A stretch of 64,000 nt of DNA from Cordia subcordata (lineage: Eukaryota; Streptophyta; Magnoliopsida; Boraginales; Cordiaceae), in NCBI GenBank assembly GCA_028554755.1, contig JAPTOF010000019.1, positions 8,070,001-8,134,000 on the forward strand. The letters are read 5' to 3'. A model generated the notes under the pieces. The model was not told the origin of the DNA. It did not search any database and saw only the letters and a program-made list of their open reading frames with translations. The translations under genes and the position numbers were made by a program. Below are positions 44,374 through 57,960 of this stretch, in pieces. Position 1 is the first letter of the stretch. Every line of letters starts with the position of its first letter.

Positions 44374-46256
44374 TCTATATGGAACACCAATATATTAATT
44401 TGCTCTATATTCTTCAGATGTGAAAACAAACTAGGACCAAATCCAGTTAATGTATGTAAAACTCATCCCCTCCACTCTCATTTTGTTTTAATTGGAAGCT
44501 ACAGAACCTTGCTTTCGAAACATCTTAATAAAAAGCAAGAAGCCAATATATAGCCAGAGTTATATTATATGTACGCGAAATTAAGATGGTTCTTATGCTT
44601 TAATCCGTAAACAATCTTTATTTTATTCTTATCATACCCATTTATTTGCTTATCAGAAAATTAAAAGTTGGGATTTGGTAAAGTCCATTTTAAAGACAAG
44701 TGTAATTAATCTATAATATATAGATACTCTAAAAGATAGGAACCTTATAAAACCTGGTAAAGTTAGCACCAATTTCCTATAATTGATATTTTCCAACTTC
44801 TTATTACTTTTCATACACTATAAAGTGGTTGTAAAAATAATAAGGGTTCATTAGATTAGTCTCTCATTGATCAAAAAAAGTTAATAACAATTAGAATTTA
44901 GAGAAGAGTTAAACCAAGTAAAAATTCTCATTCCCGAGTGGAAACCTTACTAGTTTAACTCTCGTGTATGTGCTACCAATAGATTCATTAGCATAGCCCT
45001 AGAAAAAAGAACTGATCCAATGATACACGACAGAAAAAGGAAAGAGAGACATTCTCAACTATGTATTGTGACCAAAAGCATAAAGGTTGCCTCAAACTTT
45101 AATTGTAACAGTATACACCATAGATCATATTTTGCTTTCTGGCTTTGTTTTTTCCCAACCTTTTAAGATTGGAATAAAGGGATAGCGTGGACTTGGACAT
45201 ACACAACGACTGGGACCGTAATCACCTTATTGGCAATATTTAATCATTATTATTAACTAGAGTTCCTTTCGAAACAAGAAAAGAATCATTCGTTAGAGCT
45301 TCATAATTTAATCCAATCAACTCCAACAATTACATAGAAATTAGAGAATGATTATTCAGGTCGTTGAAACTACTTTCACTCAAAAATAATGAACTAGTTA
45401 ATTCCGAATCTCATTGGAAAGAGAGGGTTATTGAAATACATCTCTCTCATGTGATAATATCAAATTTCAAATTTACTATTTAAGATCTTAAGCAGTCCTT
45501 AACTAATTGGTTTCTAAGATGAAATCTTCATAATGACTGGATCGAACTAATTTAACCGATTAAAATTATTTTCCTCTAAGATGATGATTAAAGTTTCGAT
45601 CGCATTTGAGACTAAGGTTAAGTTGGGGTTGAAGAATTTTTTTTTTTTGTTTTAATAAAAAACACCCCAACAACCGCGCATGATAAATTAAAATAAGGCT
45701 CAATGATTTGTTCTCTTCTTTCTTTCTTTCTTTCTTTTGATTGCTGTCTTGGTTGGTCATGGTTTGTTCTCTTTCTCGTTGAAAATAAAGATAGCTCTGT
45801 TGACCTGCTACTCTGAGCTAGTGCCCTCGAACACAGAGTGCACCTAGACGCTTATATGGGCAGATACAATTTCCAGATGGCTGCATGCAGGGCTTTCTGC
45901 GTCTGCAAACAAGCTTGCACTCTATCTCTCTCTTTTGTGGCTTTCACGTGTGCCATTGCGGCCTTACAAAATGTCGTATTATCACGAATTTAATATCCAC
46001 CTCTTCCTTTTTCTTTTTTTCTTGTTCTTACTTTTTCAAGGCGCTGGAAATTAAAAAAGTGTTTTGGATTATTATATTGATAGCGAGAGTAATTATCTGA
46101 CATGCATGAATCACATTATGATGATAAACGGAAGATCTTCATTGATGACTTGTTGGATTGTCTTTTTCCTTTTAAAAAAGTAGAATTTTTTTTATTCGTA
46201 TTTGTATTAACTTTTAAAAATGCTAGACTCCAGAGAGAAAAAGCTCCACACATTTA
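44374..46256. other. Intergenic DNA, no gene seen
   Basis: No coding exon or defined repeat was found over about 1.9 kb. A short CTTT microsatellite is at 45717-45737. Composition is ordinary AT-rich spacer. Confidence 0.55.
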
Positions 46257-46490
46257 GGGATCGTTTAGATTTGTTTTTTTTTAAAAGCTCTTTTTTAATA
46301 GTTTTTGAAAAATAATTTTTTTTATAAGTTAAAAATTTTAATTTTAAAAAAAAGTTATATTTGAAATTTTTTTTTTAGAGTTCAATTTTTTTTTAAACTA
46401 AATCAAATAGTTATAACAAATTTAATATCACTTTTTTAGAAAAAAATACTTTTTTCTGACAAAAAATAAAAAACTAATCCAAACAGGCCC
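46257..46490. mobile_element. Tourist-like MITE (family T)
   Basis: GGGATCGTTTAGATTTG to CTAATCCAAACAGGCCC, flanked by TTA on both sides (46254-46256, 46491-46493). A second truncated copy seems to adjoin to the right, ending GGCTAATCTAAATGAGCC at about 46585. Confidence 0.85.
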
Positions 46491-46590
46491 TTAGTTTTAA
46501 AAGTAAAAAATTTTAACTACTTAAAAAAGTATTTTTTTAAAATTATAAAAAGAAATGCTTTTAAAAAACGGCTAATCTAAATGAGCCTTG

Positions 46591-47030
46591 AAAATTGCTC
46601 TTGGCCTTAACAAACCTCTATTTTTGTTGGACAATCTCTGAGATCTCTGAGACTGTAGGAGACTTTTGGGAAATAATAGAAGGGAAGACACTCTCTCTAT
46701 GCGGATACTTAAGTGACTCGTTTCGGCCTCTATTTAAAAAAAGAGAGAGAAGGAAAAAACTTAAATTCGCTCTTTCTTTCGATTGAAATTATTAGATACC
46801 AGGCGGCTTTGGCTCTAGTTTGAACGCAAAAATATGTCATATTGCAAACCGTGAAAGCACGAGGGATTTAGAAACCTCTCAAAGTGGTGTCACTTCACCA
46901 CCCTCATTTCCAGTACTAGTAAATGCGCAAAAGAAGAAACTAGCTAAGTCAAAATAGCCTTATCACATTATTGGTTTGGAAAAATATCTTGGCGGCAAAA
47001 CACGCTATATATGCTAAGTGTTTCGTATTC
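46591..47030. other. Intergenic DNA, no gene seen
   Basis: A 63-codon frame at 46595-46786 has no recognisable features. No repeat defined. Confidence 0.45.
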
Positions 47031-47032
47031 TT

Positions 47033-47429
47033 AGACTAACTCTAACAAATCTCCTAAAATAAAAAAATTCTCATATTTAAGGGTTTTGTTAATGGTAAAG
47101 TACTCCAACAGTTCTCCTATCCTATCCTCAAAATTTTAGGTTTTTTTTCAACCTCAAAACAAAACACTTATATATAAGGGTTTTTTTTAATCCCCCAAAG
47201 CCAACCCCCAAATCCCATTCCTCATTCCCATAACTTTAAGACTACAACATTATAAAATAAGGGAGTTGTTGGAGTGAAATTGAAATTGGGATTCCCTAAA
47301 CTGAATGTTTGGTAAAAAATAGGAGAGCTATTAGAATAGAATTGAAAATAGGGGATCTCAAAATATAAGAAAATGATTCAAATCACTTAAATTTAGGGAA
47401 AAAAATAGGGGAGTTGTTGGAGATAGTCT
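47033..47429. mobile_element. MITE with AGACTAACTC / GATAGTCT ends
   Basis: The left end AGACTAACTCTAACA and right end TGTTGGAGATAGTCT are inverted copies (about 13 of 15). Internal GAGTTGTTGGA and TCCAACAGTTCTCC words repeat in both orientations. No coding content. Confidence 0.7.
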
Positions 47430-48053
47430 TAGTGAGATCAATATACACACGATTCGCTGACCAAGTTTGATTTATTGCTGATCCCAATTAGCTGCCACAT
47501 TGTAATACATCTTCAAGTGTCTCATTTGCTGGTTTTGTGGATATATAGATAGGGTGAGAAGTTTCAAAACGTTACTTTTGATAGTCTTGGAGATAGATAT
47601 ATAGATAGGATTAGAAGTTTTGAGATTAATTTGTAACTAGGTCCTACTTATTTAAAAAAAAAGGGGTAAATATATATTTTAATTTGTGTATGTTTGATAT
47701 GCTTAGATGGAGCATTAAAAATTTTGTGTACATTAACTATGTGCCTAAAAATATTGCTTTGTGGGTCTCGTGCGAAATTTTTTGTCAAGTTGTGTGTCTC
47801 TGAGTGTTTTTCTTTTTTTTCTTTTTGAAGATAAGTTGTTGCTTATATGAAAGTGATAAAGTAGTTAACCTAGTTTAAAAAAGAAAAAAAAAATAGTGGT
47901 TAATTTAACATCTAAATAACTGAATCAAAATGACGAAAACAGTATCTGAAACTGAAAACCGTTAGTTGCCACCCAAGGTAAGAAAATTAAAGCAGACGAT
48001 CACGTTTGGTCAACTGTAATGTTATATTGTTAAGGAGATAAAATCCATTATTT
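47430..48053. other. Intergenic DNA, no gene seen
   Basis: AT-rich. A short tandem pair around GATAGTCTTGGAGATAGATA occurs near 47520-47600. Confidence 0.45.
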
Positions 48054-48306
48054 CCAAAAGGGTTAACCAAAGGAGAACCCCTTTCCCACCTGGTCAGAGG
48101 CCCCTTAACCAGGCAGGAGGTAAATCGAGGGATGTGCGTGAGTGGCAGCCCAACCAGGGAGAGGACCAACGGGCGTGGAAATCCAGCAACAGCCCCCGCA
48201 ATATTTCAGCGGAGTACTGCCACCACACGGACTCGATCCCGCGTTGTCAGGGTGTCTCCACCCTAGTCACCTGGCCACTTACCAACTCACCTATGCCCCT
48301 GGGGGC
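48054..48306 (-). mobile_element. tRNA-derived SINE with perfect 15-bp target duplication
   Basis: On the minus strand it begins AGCCCCCAGGGGCATAGG. Box A (ATAGGTGAGTTGG) and box B (GGGATCGAGTCCG) follow at normal spacing. TAAAATCCATTATTT flanks both sides (48039-48053, 48307-48321). It is much richer in G+C than its surroundings. Confidence 0.85.
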
Positions 48307-48321
48307 TAAAATCCATTATTT

Positions 48322-49769
48322 TATTGTAAAATCATATATACTTAGGTATGTTGTCACATTTTCGTAATTTCACTTTTCCTACTGTAGATGTGTCTTCCAT
48401 TTAATACTTGTGCATCCAGATAATAACTAGAATCTGCCGGTAGTGAAATAGAACGGTCAAACAGCAACAAAAAATCGTAGTTGAAAAATACGAATTTCAA
48501 CATATATATATATATATATATAATTTTCATTATAAATATCATATGCCTATTTACTTATAGCATGTGTTGAGATGCGTCACTATAGCATAAAATTTGTAAT
48601 TTAGATCAGATTCGATCTAATACTTTGAATAGTGAAATCCTCTCACAATTTTTTTTTAAAAAAAAAGAGAAAGAGAGAGAGAAAAAAAGATAAAAAGAAA
48701 AAGAAGAAAAACCTTCGATTTATCTCTGTGGTCTGCAGCTGCATAGAAGATGGCAATAACTGCTGTGTTCTTGAAAGACAGAACGCCGCGCGCAGCTGCA
48801 GGACATCATGCGTTTGTAACTTCTTAAACGAGTATTAAAAGTTCTAATCTTGTGTGCCAATGGAAATGGAAAACCTATCTTTTAAAGCTACAAGAATTAG
48901 TGGAACCAACAAAGGTAAACTGGAGGCGCTAATTAATCCATCTGAAAATATGAAGCTGATTCCTGCACTGATTAGTTGTCGAATTATGTCTTGCAATAAT
49001 TTTTATTTTATATATATTCTTTTCTTTAAAGTTAGGATATTTTCATATCACATATTGAATTTGAAATTAATTTCGATTAAAAAAATGCTCCTAATAAGTG
49101 CATTTTTTGAAATTTAAACTCGTGCTCTAGTTAGGGTAAATTGAGTTCTATTGAATTGGTAGTGCGCGATAAAAGAAAAGTTTTCTTAATAAGTACATTT
49201 CTCGAGATTTAAAGTTGTTTTTTCCTCTTTATTAAAATTAAATAAGGCTGCTGCCACCTCAACTAACATTTAATATACAAACATTGATAAAAGAAGTAGA
49301 AACAATGCTAGTTTTTATTTTGCAATATTGAAAACATTGACATTTTGCAAAAAAATCAAGTATATTAATTATAACTCTTCATAACATGTGTCAGTTTTTT
49401 TGAAATTCAAATAAATACTTGTTTAATGCCCCAACTCATAATATGGGCACACATTTGCCTATTTATTATGTTATGTTATGCCCTCTAAAGTAATTATAAT
49501 AATTATTTGTATTTATTGGTTTAGCATGATAAATTACCTCTATGGGCCTTTTTTGTCTTTTTTCCCCAAAAAAAAGAGTAATTTTTTAATAGAGACATTT
49601 AAATTGACGTTAAAAAAAAACTCAAATGAGACTTTTTTTTTTCACATAATGTCTTTCTAGAAATTAATTCAAATGAACAGCTATGCAATTTTAAAAGATT
49701 AGATTTCTGCAAAAATATTTTAAGCACAAATCACCCTAAAAAGAGGGAGAAAGGGAAAGATTAAGTCTT
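48322..49769. other. Intergenic DNA, no gene seen
   Basis: Contains a (TA)n run (48502-48521), an AG/A-rich stretch (48650-48710) and AT-rich spacer. The 87-codon frame at 48854-49117 has no features that support a gene. Confidence 0.5.
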
Positions 49770-50155
49770 AATTAAGTTGTAGGGTGATAGAGGGATCGGG
49801 GATCACCTGTCTCCCCTGCCCAGTCCGATTTGATTGAAGAGCGACTCGCGTGCAAGCATGTGCCGCAAAGAAATCTTGATTAATGCTCTCACATGTGCCC
49901 CAATGAGAGTCTTGCATGCACCTAATACAGCACCCACACCCAAGAGTAACATGTATCCTAGGAGGATTTATACATAACTCACTTATATTGAAAACAAGGT
50001 ATGAGATATTCTATTCCAAATATAACACCTGTCATACCAAATATTCTCAAAAAACATCCTTACTGGCTTAGGAACTGGAGAGCCTCTGGTCGACATCACA
50101 CCGGTGAAGACCTAGGAGTTTATCCGATCCATTGTCGGATCATGGGGCAATGGTA
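49770..50155. repeat. Probable LTR-retrotransposon fragment
   Basis: The stretch ending in CTTACTGGCTTAGGAACTGG, GCCTCTGGTCGACATCACACC and GGTGAAGACC resembles the terminal part of plant Ty3/gypsy (Tat-like) LTRs as I know them. No matching second LTR, primer site or duplication is visible, so this is tentative. It lies about 550 bp upstream of the serine acetyltransferase start. Confidence 0.4.
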
Positions 50156-50703
50156 ATTAAGCAAAAATTTAAAGTTACAAATAATTCACAATGATCATAT
50201 TATAATAATAATCATATTAGTATAATAATCAATAATAATCATATTATAATAATAAATTCATAATAACCATGATACTAATACTAGGCTTATAATAACCATC
50301 CAAGTATGGACACCGGGGTGCCAAAATCTTTGTCGGAAGTGAAAAAATAACCGCAAAGATCTCCATCCTAGGTTGGCCCCACCGGAGGCACAGACAGAAA
50401 CCACAAACATCATTAATTATTATTGAAAACACTTTCCAACTTTTTTTCCTCTTTTTCCAGTGGCCCAAAAATCTCCCCCCGCGTAAACATATATAAATTA
50501 CATTACATGTCCTCTCCCCATATCTATGCAACAGCATAAGCATCAAAAAGCTCCTCGCTTTTGCCCACTTGCGTTCTGAACTAAACCACCACTTCACCGC
50601 CCTCAAAAAACCCAGAAATCTATGCTGAAATTTGGTTGTGTTTTTTGAATTGCCACTTTTTTTTTTTTTTTTGGTTTGGGTTTTAGTTGCTTGATTAGCA
50701 AAA

Positions 50704-53700
50704 ATGGCTTGTTTGAGTGATGATGCTAGTTGGTTTTCACTTAACCAAATGCTGTCCAAGAGGTGTGTCTTGGAAGGTGATGATAATGGGTGTGAGAATT
50801 TCGGGTTGAAGCCCGTGGATGACCCGTTGGAGAAGGTGTTTCCTGTTTATGCAGTCGGGGTTTTGAAGCCCGACCCGGATTTGGTTGCCTCTGTTGTGAA
50901 TTCTGGTTGCACCGGGTCCGACCCGATTTGGGATGCTATTAGGGAAGAAGCCAAGTCGGAGGTAAATTCGTAACTTGCAAATTTATATGTCCCTTTTAAG
51001 TTTTTGAATTTATTTTTAAGGACCAAGTCCAAAATAGTAGGACAGGATTTTGTATTGTACGTTAGAGCTAATGTCTGCTAAATTACCATGAGAGTGTTTT
51101 CTGATACATTCTTGTAAAAAGTTAGATTATTACAGTACCAAACACAAGTGATTTTATGGAGTTTATGCTTTTCTAGTTTTCTGTTTGCATTTGCATGTGC
51201 TGATGGGAGTTTGCTTATGACTTACTGTTGGAGTTTTGCTTAGTCAACTGTTTGTATCTGCTACGATTTGCTTGTGAATTTTCTCAGAAATTGTAAACAA
51301 CTCACCACAAGCAGATGCCTAGTAATTGTACTAAAGTGGTCTTTTTTTTTTTTTCCTTGTCTTTGCATAACAATTTGGCCTGTGAGGTTCTGCGTGGATC
51401 CTGTTTATTGGTATGTCCAACCTGTGAGTGTTGAAAATGTGAAGATTGTAAATCTTGACTCAAATATTGTATAGAAGTTAAGATCTTAATAAACAACTGT
51501 AGATATTTATGAGGGAGTAGTGGTTGTAATAATCTTGTTACCACATCCATTTTGTTGAAGTAAATTGAAGTTCAATTTTACATTTCTGTGAACGACCCAT
51601 AATATGATTGAAGGATATAGTGCATCTGCACTTATTTGTCTATTTTATATGGGTGGCGGAAAAACTTATTGTTGGTTACTTTCTTTTGATAATTGTGTTT
51701 CATGGATCTTGCAAGATTATTATAATTGTTGCTATCATGCAATGTTTCAGGCAGAGAAGGAGCCAATTTTAAGCAGCTTCTTGTATGCCAGTGTTCTGAC
51801 ACATGATTGTTTAGAGCAAGCATTGGGGTTTGTTCTTGCTAATCGCCTTCAAAATCCTACACTTCTGGCTACACAATTAATGGATATATTCTCCGATGTA
51901 ATAATGAATGACCGAGACATCCAGCATTCCATTCGTCTTGATATACAGGTTAATTACTTTGGCCATTCAAGTTCAATGGCCTCTGTTTATGGGAATTTAT
52001 CTCCAGGCCTTACATCATTGACATTCTTCATTTCCTCAGGCCTTTAAGGACCGGGATCCCTCATGTTTGTCATATTGCTCTGCTCTGTTGTATCTTAAGG
52101 TGCAATATTTATTTCCCAGATCTACTCTTTCATCTTAACTACATTTTAGTTGAATTCTTGTCTTTTTTAGTCTTCTCTGGTGCTCATCTTTTTTTTTTTT
52201 TTTGCTTTTTGTTTGTTTTCTCAAACCTTTTTCACTATGTCATAGGATATGAGCAGATCCTTGAGTTAATTGAAAGTGTAGTAGCTGGATAAACTGATGA
52301 TTCAAGCAATTCACGTACTTGGGAAATATAGGATTTTGGTATCAACCATCATTTGGAATGCCTTTTCCCTTTTAGCAGTAATAACCATTTAAACTCATGC
52401 AAATTATTTTCTTTTCCTCATAAACATTTCTGAGTCATTTACCTTTCATTGTATTTTCCTTTTCTCCATAATCATCTCAAATCCTTGGGTTGTTTGAAGA
52501 TAATCTGAGTCATTTTCCTTTCAGTGTATTTTCCTTTTCTCTATAATCATCTCAAATCCTTGGGTTGTTTGGAGTTAACATGTCAGATTATTTATCCATT
52601 GGTACATCTTGAGTTGTTGATGGAAGTGTGAATTGAGTAAAAACTGTGGTTCACCATTTGTTTTGCAATATATTTTTCCTCCCACAGTTCTCTAGATCTA
52701 AACTGCAATTTTCTATTTCAAGGGATATCATTCTCTGCAAACACATCGAGTTGCTCACTCACTGTGGAGACAAGGACGCAAAGTGTTGGCATTGGCATTG
52801 CAAAGTCGAGTTAGTGAGGTAGTTTTGGTTTCCTGGATGAGTGCATATCCCTGAAGGAGTCTTCTGCATTTTTAGTTACTTTCTTTAACATAGTTCAATT
52901 CTGTTTGTGCAGGTCTTCGGTGTCGACATACATCCAGGTGATTCTTATTTCAGTTACTAAATTATTCACTATATAACATTGATTACTCTGTCCATCAATC
53001 CTTCAAGAGGCTGATATCCTTACATAGATTACTATAATTTATCTTGTTACTTCATCAGCATGAACCAAAAGTAATTGACCTCCTTACCCCAAATTTTCTG
53101 CAGCTGCAAAAATTGGTGAAGGGATCCTGTTGGATCATGCCACAGGTGTAGTTATTGGTGAAACTGCTGTTATTGGAACTAGAGTCTCGCTAATGCAGGT
53201 AACTGCGCATTCTTCTTGCAATCTTTTCCTTTTTTAATGGTTGCTTCTACTGGTAACATGCATCATTGAATTTGTCATTTGGGAGCGGAGAATATTCCCA
53301 ACATAGAAAGATCTTCTCTTCCCATTAAGTGATCAGATGTGTTATGGGAATGTGAAATCGGGAAAGCTAAAACCTATGCTTGTTAATTAAAATTCATGGG
53401 GTAAAGGATGCAGAATGTTATTGGGACTGGTATATTGCACGAACTTCCTGTTCTCCCGCGGCAAGGTTTGCACATAGGGCCAGCTGCTTTCTTTATCTCG
53501 CTTGCCCTTAGTCTCTCTAGCGCCTTTCAGTTGGGGCCCACCCTGGGGGGGGGGGGTTAGACCACTTGGGTCATTCTTTCAAGTATCGAAGGCAGTCAAC
53601 ATGTCAGCCATTCTTCTCCTATTAGACTTGTAAATCCTTTGCTCTTTTTTCTTCTCTCTTCCAGTTCTCTCCCTCTACTTTATTTGACAGGGGCGTAGAA

Positions 53701-56234
53701 TCTCACTCTATCAATAACAACTAAAAAAAAAAAAGGGTAGCAACTCAGTTTCAAATGGTTCTCAATTTCAGTTGTTGTTAACAGAAAAGGATCATCATGG
53801 TCACATTGCATGTCACACGAGGTTAACAATACCAGCATTTGCTAGGGAGAAAGGGAAGAAAAGGATAATTTTTGGGGGAGTAGTTTACCGGAAGATGGAT
53901 TTATGTACTTTATTGTCATCTTTTATTCTTTTCCACAAGCATATAGTTCTATATGGAATCTTATATTTGACTTTCCCCTGTCCTCAAATTCTTCTTTGTT
54001 GGTATATATTAAGACATATTTGTATTGCCTTTCTCTAGTTCTCTTGGCTTATCCCAGTGGGTACTTTAATTGAACGAGAAAACTGGTGCATAACTTTGAT
54101 TTGAAGACAGTAGGGAATGGTTTCCAGATAATTGATTACGTTCTGTCTGGCTTTGCAAGTATCACTCTTTTCATACTTCCTGTTGGTCTATAAGTTTGTT
54201 TATGATATGCTACCACTCATGACTTGGGTTATTCTTATGAACAAAGTTAGGTGGTAACCAGCATAACAAAAAATGACATGGCAATCTATGAGCTCCAGGG
54301 CTATATGAATAATTAATGTCTCTGTATAGTAAGAAATGCTATGCTATTTCCATGGCCTATGAACTCATTCCTGTAACAATTTATATATTTTGCTTCTCAC
54401 AAAGCTTTCTCTTTGTATAATTATTTTTCAACAGGGTGTCACCTTAGGAGGAACTGGGAAAGAAATTGGTGATCGCCATCCAAAAGTAGGACAAGGTGCA
54501 CTTATTGGAGCTAGTGCTACTATACTTGGGAATATAAAAGTTGGTGAAGGTGCAATGGTAGCTGCTGGTTCCCTAGTATTGAAGGATGTCCCTCCGCAAA
54601 GGTAAAGTACAGTATTAGCTGTAGTCCTTCATGGTTAATCAGATTTCTTTGTTTGACTATGAGTCAGCATCAGCTATCATGTTAATATATTCTTTTCTGG
54701 TCGTAAAGCATGGTTGCAGGAATACCAGCAAAGGTGATTGGTTATGTCGATGAGCAAGATCCATCTCTAACAATGAAGCATGGTACGTTAAACATAAAAT
54801 TCCAAATTTTTTCTGCATAGAACAGCACAATGTATGTTGAGGGTCAATCTGGCTCCTATGGTAACAGAAACAACTTATAGATACTACATGCTAGTGTATT
54901 CTTCTTTTTCAACCTTTAAATTGATCCATGTGCATTATAAACTTCCTCCTGGAGTGTCTATCTGGTTTTTGTCATTAAGTTTCCGGAGCCATCATGCATT
55001 TTCACATAGCACAACTATTCCCCACCCAACTCAGTACAGGGAGGAGAGAAGATACATATGTGGGTAATCAGCTTTCCAGTTGTTAATATGACTGTAAACA
55101 ATATTAAAACTCTTTATATTCCAATCGCTTTTAATATCCATTGAGGGGTGGGAACTAGTGGAAGATAAATGCGGTGATAATTAGATTCTCAGTTGCTCTA
55201 TTACTGGGCAAATGTTAGTTAATATCTGTGCTTGCCAAATTGCTTTTGTTATCGCTTGAAAAGGAAGCATGGAGAAGGTGGAAAAGTGCTAGAGCATCAT
55301 GTTTATATTGCTTTGGCAACAAAATATGAAAATTTTCTTAGTTTAGTTGCTTATTATGCTTTCTTAGTCTTTTGAGTGTGTATAATTTTTCACTTCTGTG
55401 CGCAGATGCTAGTAAAAAGTTCTTTGAACATGTAGCCATTAGTTCTGCCGAAGGGAGATCTTCTGGTGAGTTTTCCCAAATTCTATTATTGGTGGTTTAC
55501 TTCGCATATGCTTGGTTTACTTGTACCAGTTGATAAAAAGACATCATTCCACTGGCAATTTAGCATGTTTTAGATGAGGATGATTTCACCTGCTGCTGTG
55601 CTTAGCATTGTCAAGGTTGTGAACAGAAAGACTTCATTAAATATTTCATAAAAAGAAATCTGAAAACAACGGGAGAATTGCTGCAGGAAGGGGGTTTGTA
55701 GTCTGATGATGATGTTATGACTCGTGCAAAATTGTCAAGTCACATAGGCAAGAGCACTCTTTTGCTATACCTCCAGGATAATTATACTACTTAGGTCTTG
55801 CTATAATATAATTTTCAGTGAATTAAAAACCAACTATTTGTATGAATGAATTAAATGGGATTGTACACATTAGCTTACTTAAAAAAGTTAAATCTATAGA
55901 ATTCTAGTAACTTGTTGCCTGTATTACTAGCCATTAATACCCTGTTTCTAATTCTATACATCACCTACCAGTCTTGAGTCTTATTTGTCGACTTTTTTAA
56001 ACTCTTGATGAGTCCTCCACTACCTTGCATGTGTTCCTACATCATAAATTTCTAGCAAAAGATAGCTGTTTTCTATCCTTTCATTCATGTAGGATTGTGT
56101 GAAGAGAAGGGTTGAGTTTCGCTAACAATGTTGCATGAACAGTGCTTGAATTGTCGTTTTTTAAACTTTCCTCGTCATTGCTTCTTTCGTGTTTTTCAGG
56201 AGCTATTGGTCAGAGGGGTGTAACTGAGACTTGA
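50704..56234 (+). CDS. SERAT3: Serine O-acetyltransferase, SERAT3 type
   Basis: Transfers acetyl from acetyl-CoA to L-serine, giving O-acetylserine for cysteine synthesis. The ten exons are 50704-50961, 51751-51948, 52040-52099, 52723-52818, 52913-52937, 53104-53198, 54435-54601, 54709-54782, 55406-55465 and 56200-56234. All junctions are GT-AG, giving 355 residues. The N-terminal alpha-helical SATase domain spans about residues 65-190 (DPIWDAIREEA, SSFLYASVL, LANRLQNPTLLATQ). The left-handed beta-helix of hexapeptide repeats follows (VDIHPAAKIGEGILLDHATG). Asp209 and His224 have the spacing of the catalytic pair. GGTGKEIGDRHPKVG is the substrate and CoA region. There is no plastid or mitochondrial presequence, and the tail ends GQRGVTET, not in the isoleucine that docks O-acetylserine(thiol)lyase. 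Both points fit the cytosolic SERAT3 group. The start is the first ATG after an in-frame stop. AATAAAG at 56355 may be the polyadenylation signal. Confidence 0.95.
53546..53558. repeat. Poly-G run in SERAT3 intron 6
   Basis: A run of about 13 G follows CACCCT in intron 6, inside a GC-richer patch (53450-53560) of unknown origin. Length may be unreliable. Confidence 0.7.
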
Positions 56235-56349
56235 AGCAGCCGAGATGTGCATGAGCATTCACCCTTTCTACGTCAATTACATGACCCCCTTGTTTCAATG
56301 AGGTGAAAATGACTTGCTGTTTTCACCTTGTTATATGGCAGAATTTTCA

Positions 56350-56360
56350 AGAAATAAAGT
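56350..56360 (+). terminator. Candidate polyadenylation signal of SERAT3
   Basis: GAAATAAAGTC lies about 120 bases after the stop codon, followed by a T-rich stretch. This is a usual plant 3' UTR distance. Confidence 0.5.
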
Positions 56361-57960
56361 CTTTTTTCGGATTGGGTAGGTCATTCAATCACGTAAAATG
56401 TCTTAGAACTAATGCCAATGTCTTGCAATCCTTTTTTGGTTGAAGCATTGAAGAATATTTATTTTTTGAATTTATCTGCTGACACAGCTCATGAAATGGT
56501 TAGAATGGAGTGAGCCAGGCACCAATAATGCTTAGTATGTAAGTTATGATGACGATTAATTGTATTATTAGTTGAGAAAGAAAATTATGTTTGATTTAAC
56601 ATTTCATTTATACACGAATATAGTTTTCCTATATTTCACCATCCCCCTTAGAAACCAAACTATGTTTGATATAATGTTTTATTTATACACGAAATATCGT
56701 TTTCCTATATTTCACCATCTCCCTTAGAAAACCAAACTATGCTTTAGATAGAGTTATAAGAGTATGAAATGGCGTCTGAATACATTTCCTCTGGGTGCTT
56801 CCTTCTCTCTGTGAGAGAAGAATTCTCCAATCCTCTCCCTGCCCCCCCCCCCCGGCCACCCCCCCACTCGGGTTTCCTCTAGGCTTTTCCATGGTGGGGG
56901 CCAAGGCCGTCACACCTTTTCCCCAGCTTGGTTTCATCATGGCTCTTTCTCTCTCTGTTCTTTTCATCTGTTATCTCTCTTTGAGTCGTGTCCCTTTGCG
57001 TTTCTTTGTTGTTTTCTTGGGTCATGGCTTGAGTTGTGTGATCTCAGATTTGTGATATGGTTACTTGCGTTTTTTTTGAGCTTTGGGGATGAGACGATGA
57101 GAAAAACCCAAATGATGTGCTTTGTTTTGTTCAGATCCGAGCTATTCATCCTCTAAGCATTCTTGCCATAAGATGTTGCCAAAAGGCTCACACGAGCGTT
57201 GCTCTGGGTCCTTTCCCTTGTTGTGGTTGCTTAGGTGCTAAGGTGGATTTAACTATTACTTGTTCAAATCTTGGGCTTAGAGGGTCTATCCTTTCCTTTT
57301 GGATGTTAAGACCATTTAAATAATTGATGTTGTGATGTTTATTCACTATGATGTTATGAAATTATAAACGGATTTCATTAGTAAAGACAAGATGGTCTTG
57401 GAATACAACCGTTGTAAAAATTGCCTCAAAATCCTGCATGCGCCATAGACGGTCCGTATGCCCAGAAGGCTATTTTGCCATATTTGAAGGGTACTTTTGC
57501 TATATATATATATATTTTTTTGCGGGATAGGGTACTTTTGTTATTACAATTGCATAAAAATTATAGGTCAGATAACATAAAGGAGAACAATTTAGAAGCT
57601 TAAATGTAAACTATGAAAGTGTAGTCTGTCTATTATGTATATCAAAGTTCTTTTCTTTCAAACAATTTTGCTCATCATATGAGCACTTACGTAGTATGAT
57701 TATCCTTAATTTGTCGTTAATCCATTAATTTATTATCTATTATTTATGTTGTTATTTATTATTTATTATCTATTATTAATATATATTGTTATTTTTAGCT
57801 GAAAATTTTGATCTCCAATCAATCAATTTTGGATCCATTTGTAAATTCTGGAAGACTTATGACTAGATTCATCATATGTTATTAAAAATAAATTTAATAT
57901 GATCAAGATTCGACAGAATAGATTTTTACCTCATGGATCCCAGTGTTGTATTGGTCCGTA
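56361..57960. other. Intergenic DNA with an unassigned GC-richer segment
   Basis: Bases 56580-56735 contain a short tandem duplication (TTATACACGAATATAGTTTTCC / TATACACGAAATATCGTTTTCC). Bases 56780-57320 are richer in G+C, with a C run at 56844-56855 and T/C-rich sequence. Open frames there are short and unlinked. It could be the 5' part of a LINE or another repeat, but nothing proves it. A (TA)n(T)n stretch is at 57501-57520. Confidence 0.4.

Noticed and set aside
50244..50759. 171-codon minus-strand frame across the SERAT3 start region
   Set aside because: Antisense to the 5' leader and first exon. No domain, low complexity (Lys-rich run from a T run), no splice partner.
53772..54038. 88-codon frame in SERAT3 intron 6 as an extra exon
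   Set aside because: The flanking exons join in frame without it and complete the hexapeptide domain. No family similarity.
56795..57323. Plus-strand frames of 86 and 68 codons as a small secreted-protein gene
   Set aside because: Hydrophobic stretches come from T/C-rich sequence. There are no consistent splice sites linking the frames, and the C run is low complexity.
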